42,359 bases of DNA from Bacteroidales bacterium (lineage in GTDB: Bacteria; Bacteroidota; Bacteroidia; Bacteroidales; WCHB1-69): the NCBI GenBank assembly GCA_017525245.1, contig JAFXTE010000024.1, forward strand, positions 1 to 42,359. Direction: 5' to 3'. Below, piece after piece: positions 42,195 to 42,359 of this stretch; position 1 is the first letter of the stretch; each line of letters opens with the position of its first letter. The notes under the pieces are model-generated. The model made no database searches. It worked only from the letters and a program-made list of their open reading frames with translations, and was not told the origin of the DNA. The position numbers and the translations under genes were made by a program.

Positions 42195-42359
42195 ATGGAA
42201 AAATTGAACAGAAACCCTAATGAATCAACCCTTTTTAAAATCATGCTGAGATTATTTGCCAATCAAAGAAATCGAGGGGCACTCGTCTTCACTATGATGG
42301 TCATATCCCTCTATTCGCCATCTCTGCCCGCACAGATTGACACACTTCTTCCGAATACT
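42195..42359 (+). CDS. Secreted protein, only the N-terminus in window
   Basis: An open frame running off the window end, 55 codons from the ATG at 42195 or 39 from the ATG at 42243. The residues NQRNRGALVFTMMVISLYSPSLPAQ look like a signal peptide with a basic start, a hydrophobic core and cleavage near PA-Q, followed by IDTLLPNT. With the start at 42243 the signal peptide has the more usual length. No mature domain is visible, so the function is unknown; a secreted or outer-membrane protein is likely. Confidence 0.55.
   Translation, partial: MEKLNRNPNESTLFKIMLRLFANQRNRGALVFTMMVISLYSPSLPAQIDTLLPNT

Noticed and set aside
1-42359. CRISPR arrays, tRNA or rRNA genes, integrases and insertion sequences
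   Set aside because: I looked through the intergenic regions and predicted proteins and saw no regularly spaced direct repeats, cloverleaf-like sequence, or transposase/integrase. A covariance-model search could still find something short.

Overview
The window looks like a piece of a Bacteroidota chromosome, most likely order Bacteroidales. The evidence is: two secreted proteins ending in the gliding-motility/CHU_C-type (type B) type IX secretion sorting domain; gldF, gldG and a DUF4340 gene; methylmalonyl-CoA mutase small subunit (mutA); a YfhO-family protein; and Bacteroidota-type promoters with a -7 box TAnnTTTG in front of almost every transcription unit. No rRNA, tRNA or CRISPR array was seen. 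The species cannot be named from this sequence alone.

Layout. (1) 1-4.7 kb: two related T9SS-secreted FG-GAP surface proteins, the first cut off by the window start. They share an almost identical block of about 310 bp and flank an opposing AAA ATPase gene. (2) 5.0-13.1 kb: a rightward pseudaminic-acid-type nonulosonate operon (PseB, PseC, PseH-like GNAT, aldo/keto reductase, SpsF-like cytidylyltransferase, class III aminotransferase, a double-GNAT protein, PseI). A decayed S23 four-helix-bundle element with inverted-repeat flanks sits between pseB and pseC. No PseG is visible. (3) 13.3-20.4 kb: a likely defence island with three consecutive units: an AbiL/RloAB-like ATPase plus RloB pair, a caspase-like protease paired with a HEXXH metallopeptidase, and a four-gene cassette led by a TIGR04255-like protein. 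The last two are the best candidates for poorly described systems.

(4) 20.7-33.8 kb: a second surface-glycan region. A glycosyltransferase-like gene, a HisC-like aminotransferase, a cytidylyltransferase/oxidoreductase fusion and LicD form one rightward operon that may make and attach a phospho-amino-alcohol type decoration. A leftward YfhO plus glycosyltransferase pair, a HipBST-like split toxin-antitoxin module with three evenly spaced operators, another glycosyltransferase, and a leftward ugd-uxs operon (UDP-glucose to UDP-xylose) follow. (5) 34.0-41.7 kb: mutA, a secreted HEFGH metallopeptidase, gldF, gldG and a DUF4340 gene run in one direction with short gaps. mutB does not follow mutA. 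(6) The window ends in the first codons of a secreted protein.

Together the glycan genes suggest the cell builds a nonulosonate-containing and phosphate-decorated surface polysaccharide. The defence and toxin-antitoxin genes lie within this variable surface locus. All family assignments rest on reading motifs and overall likeness by eye, without database searches.
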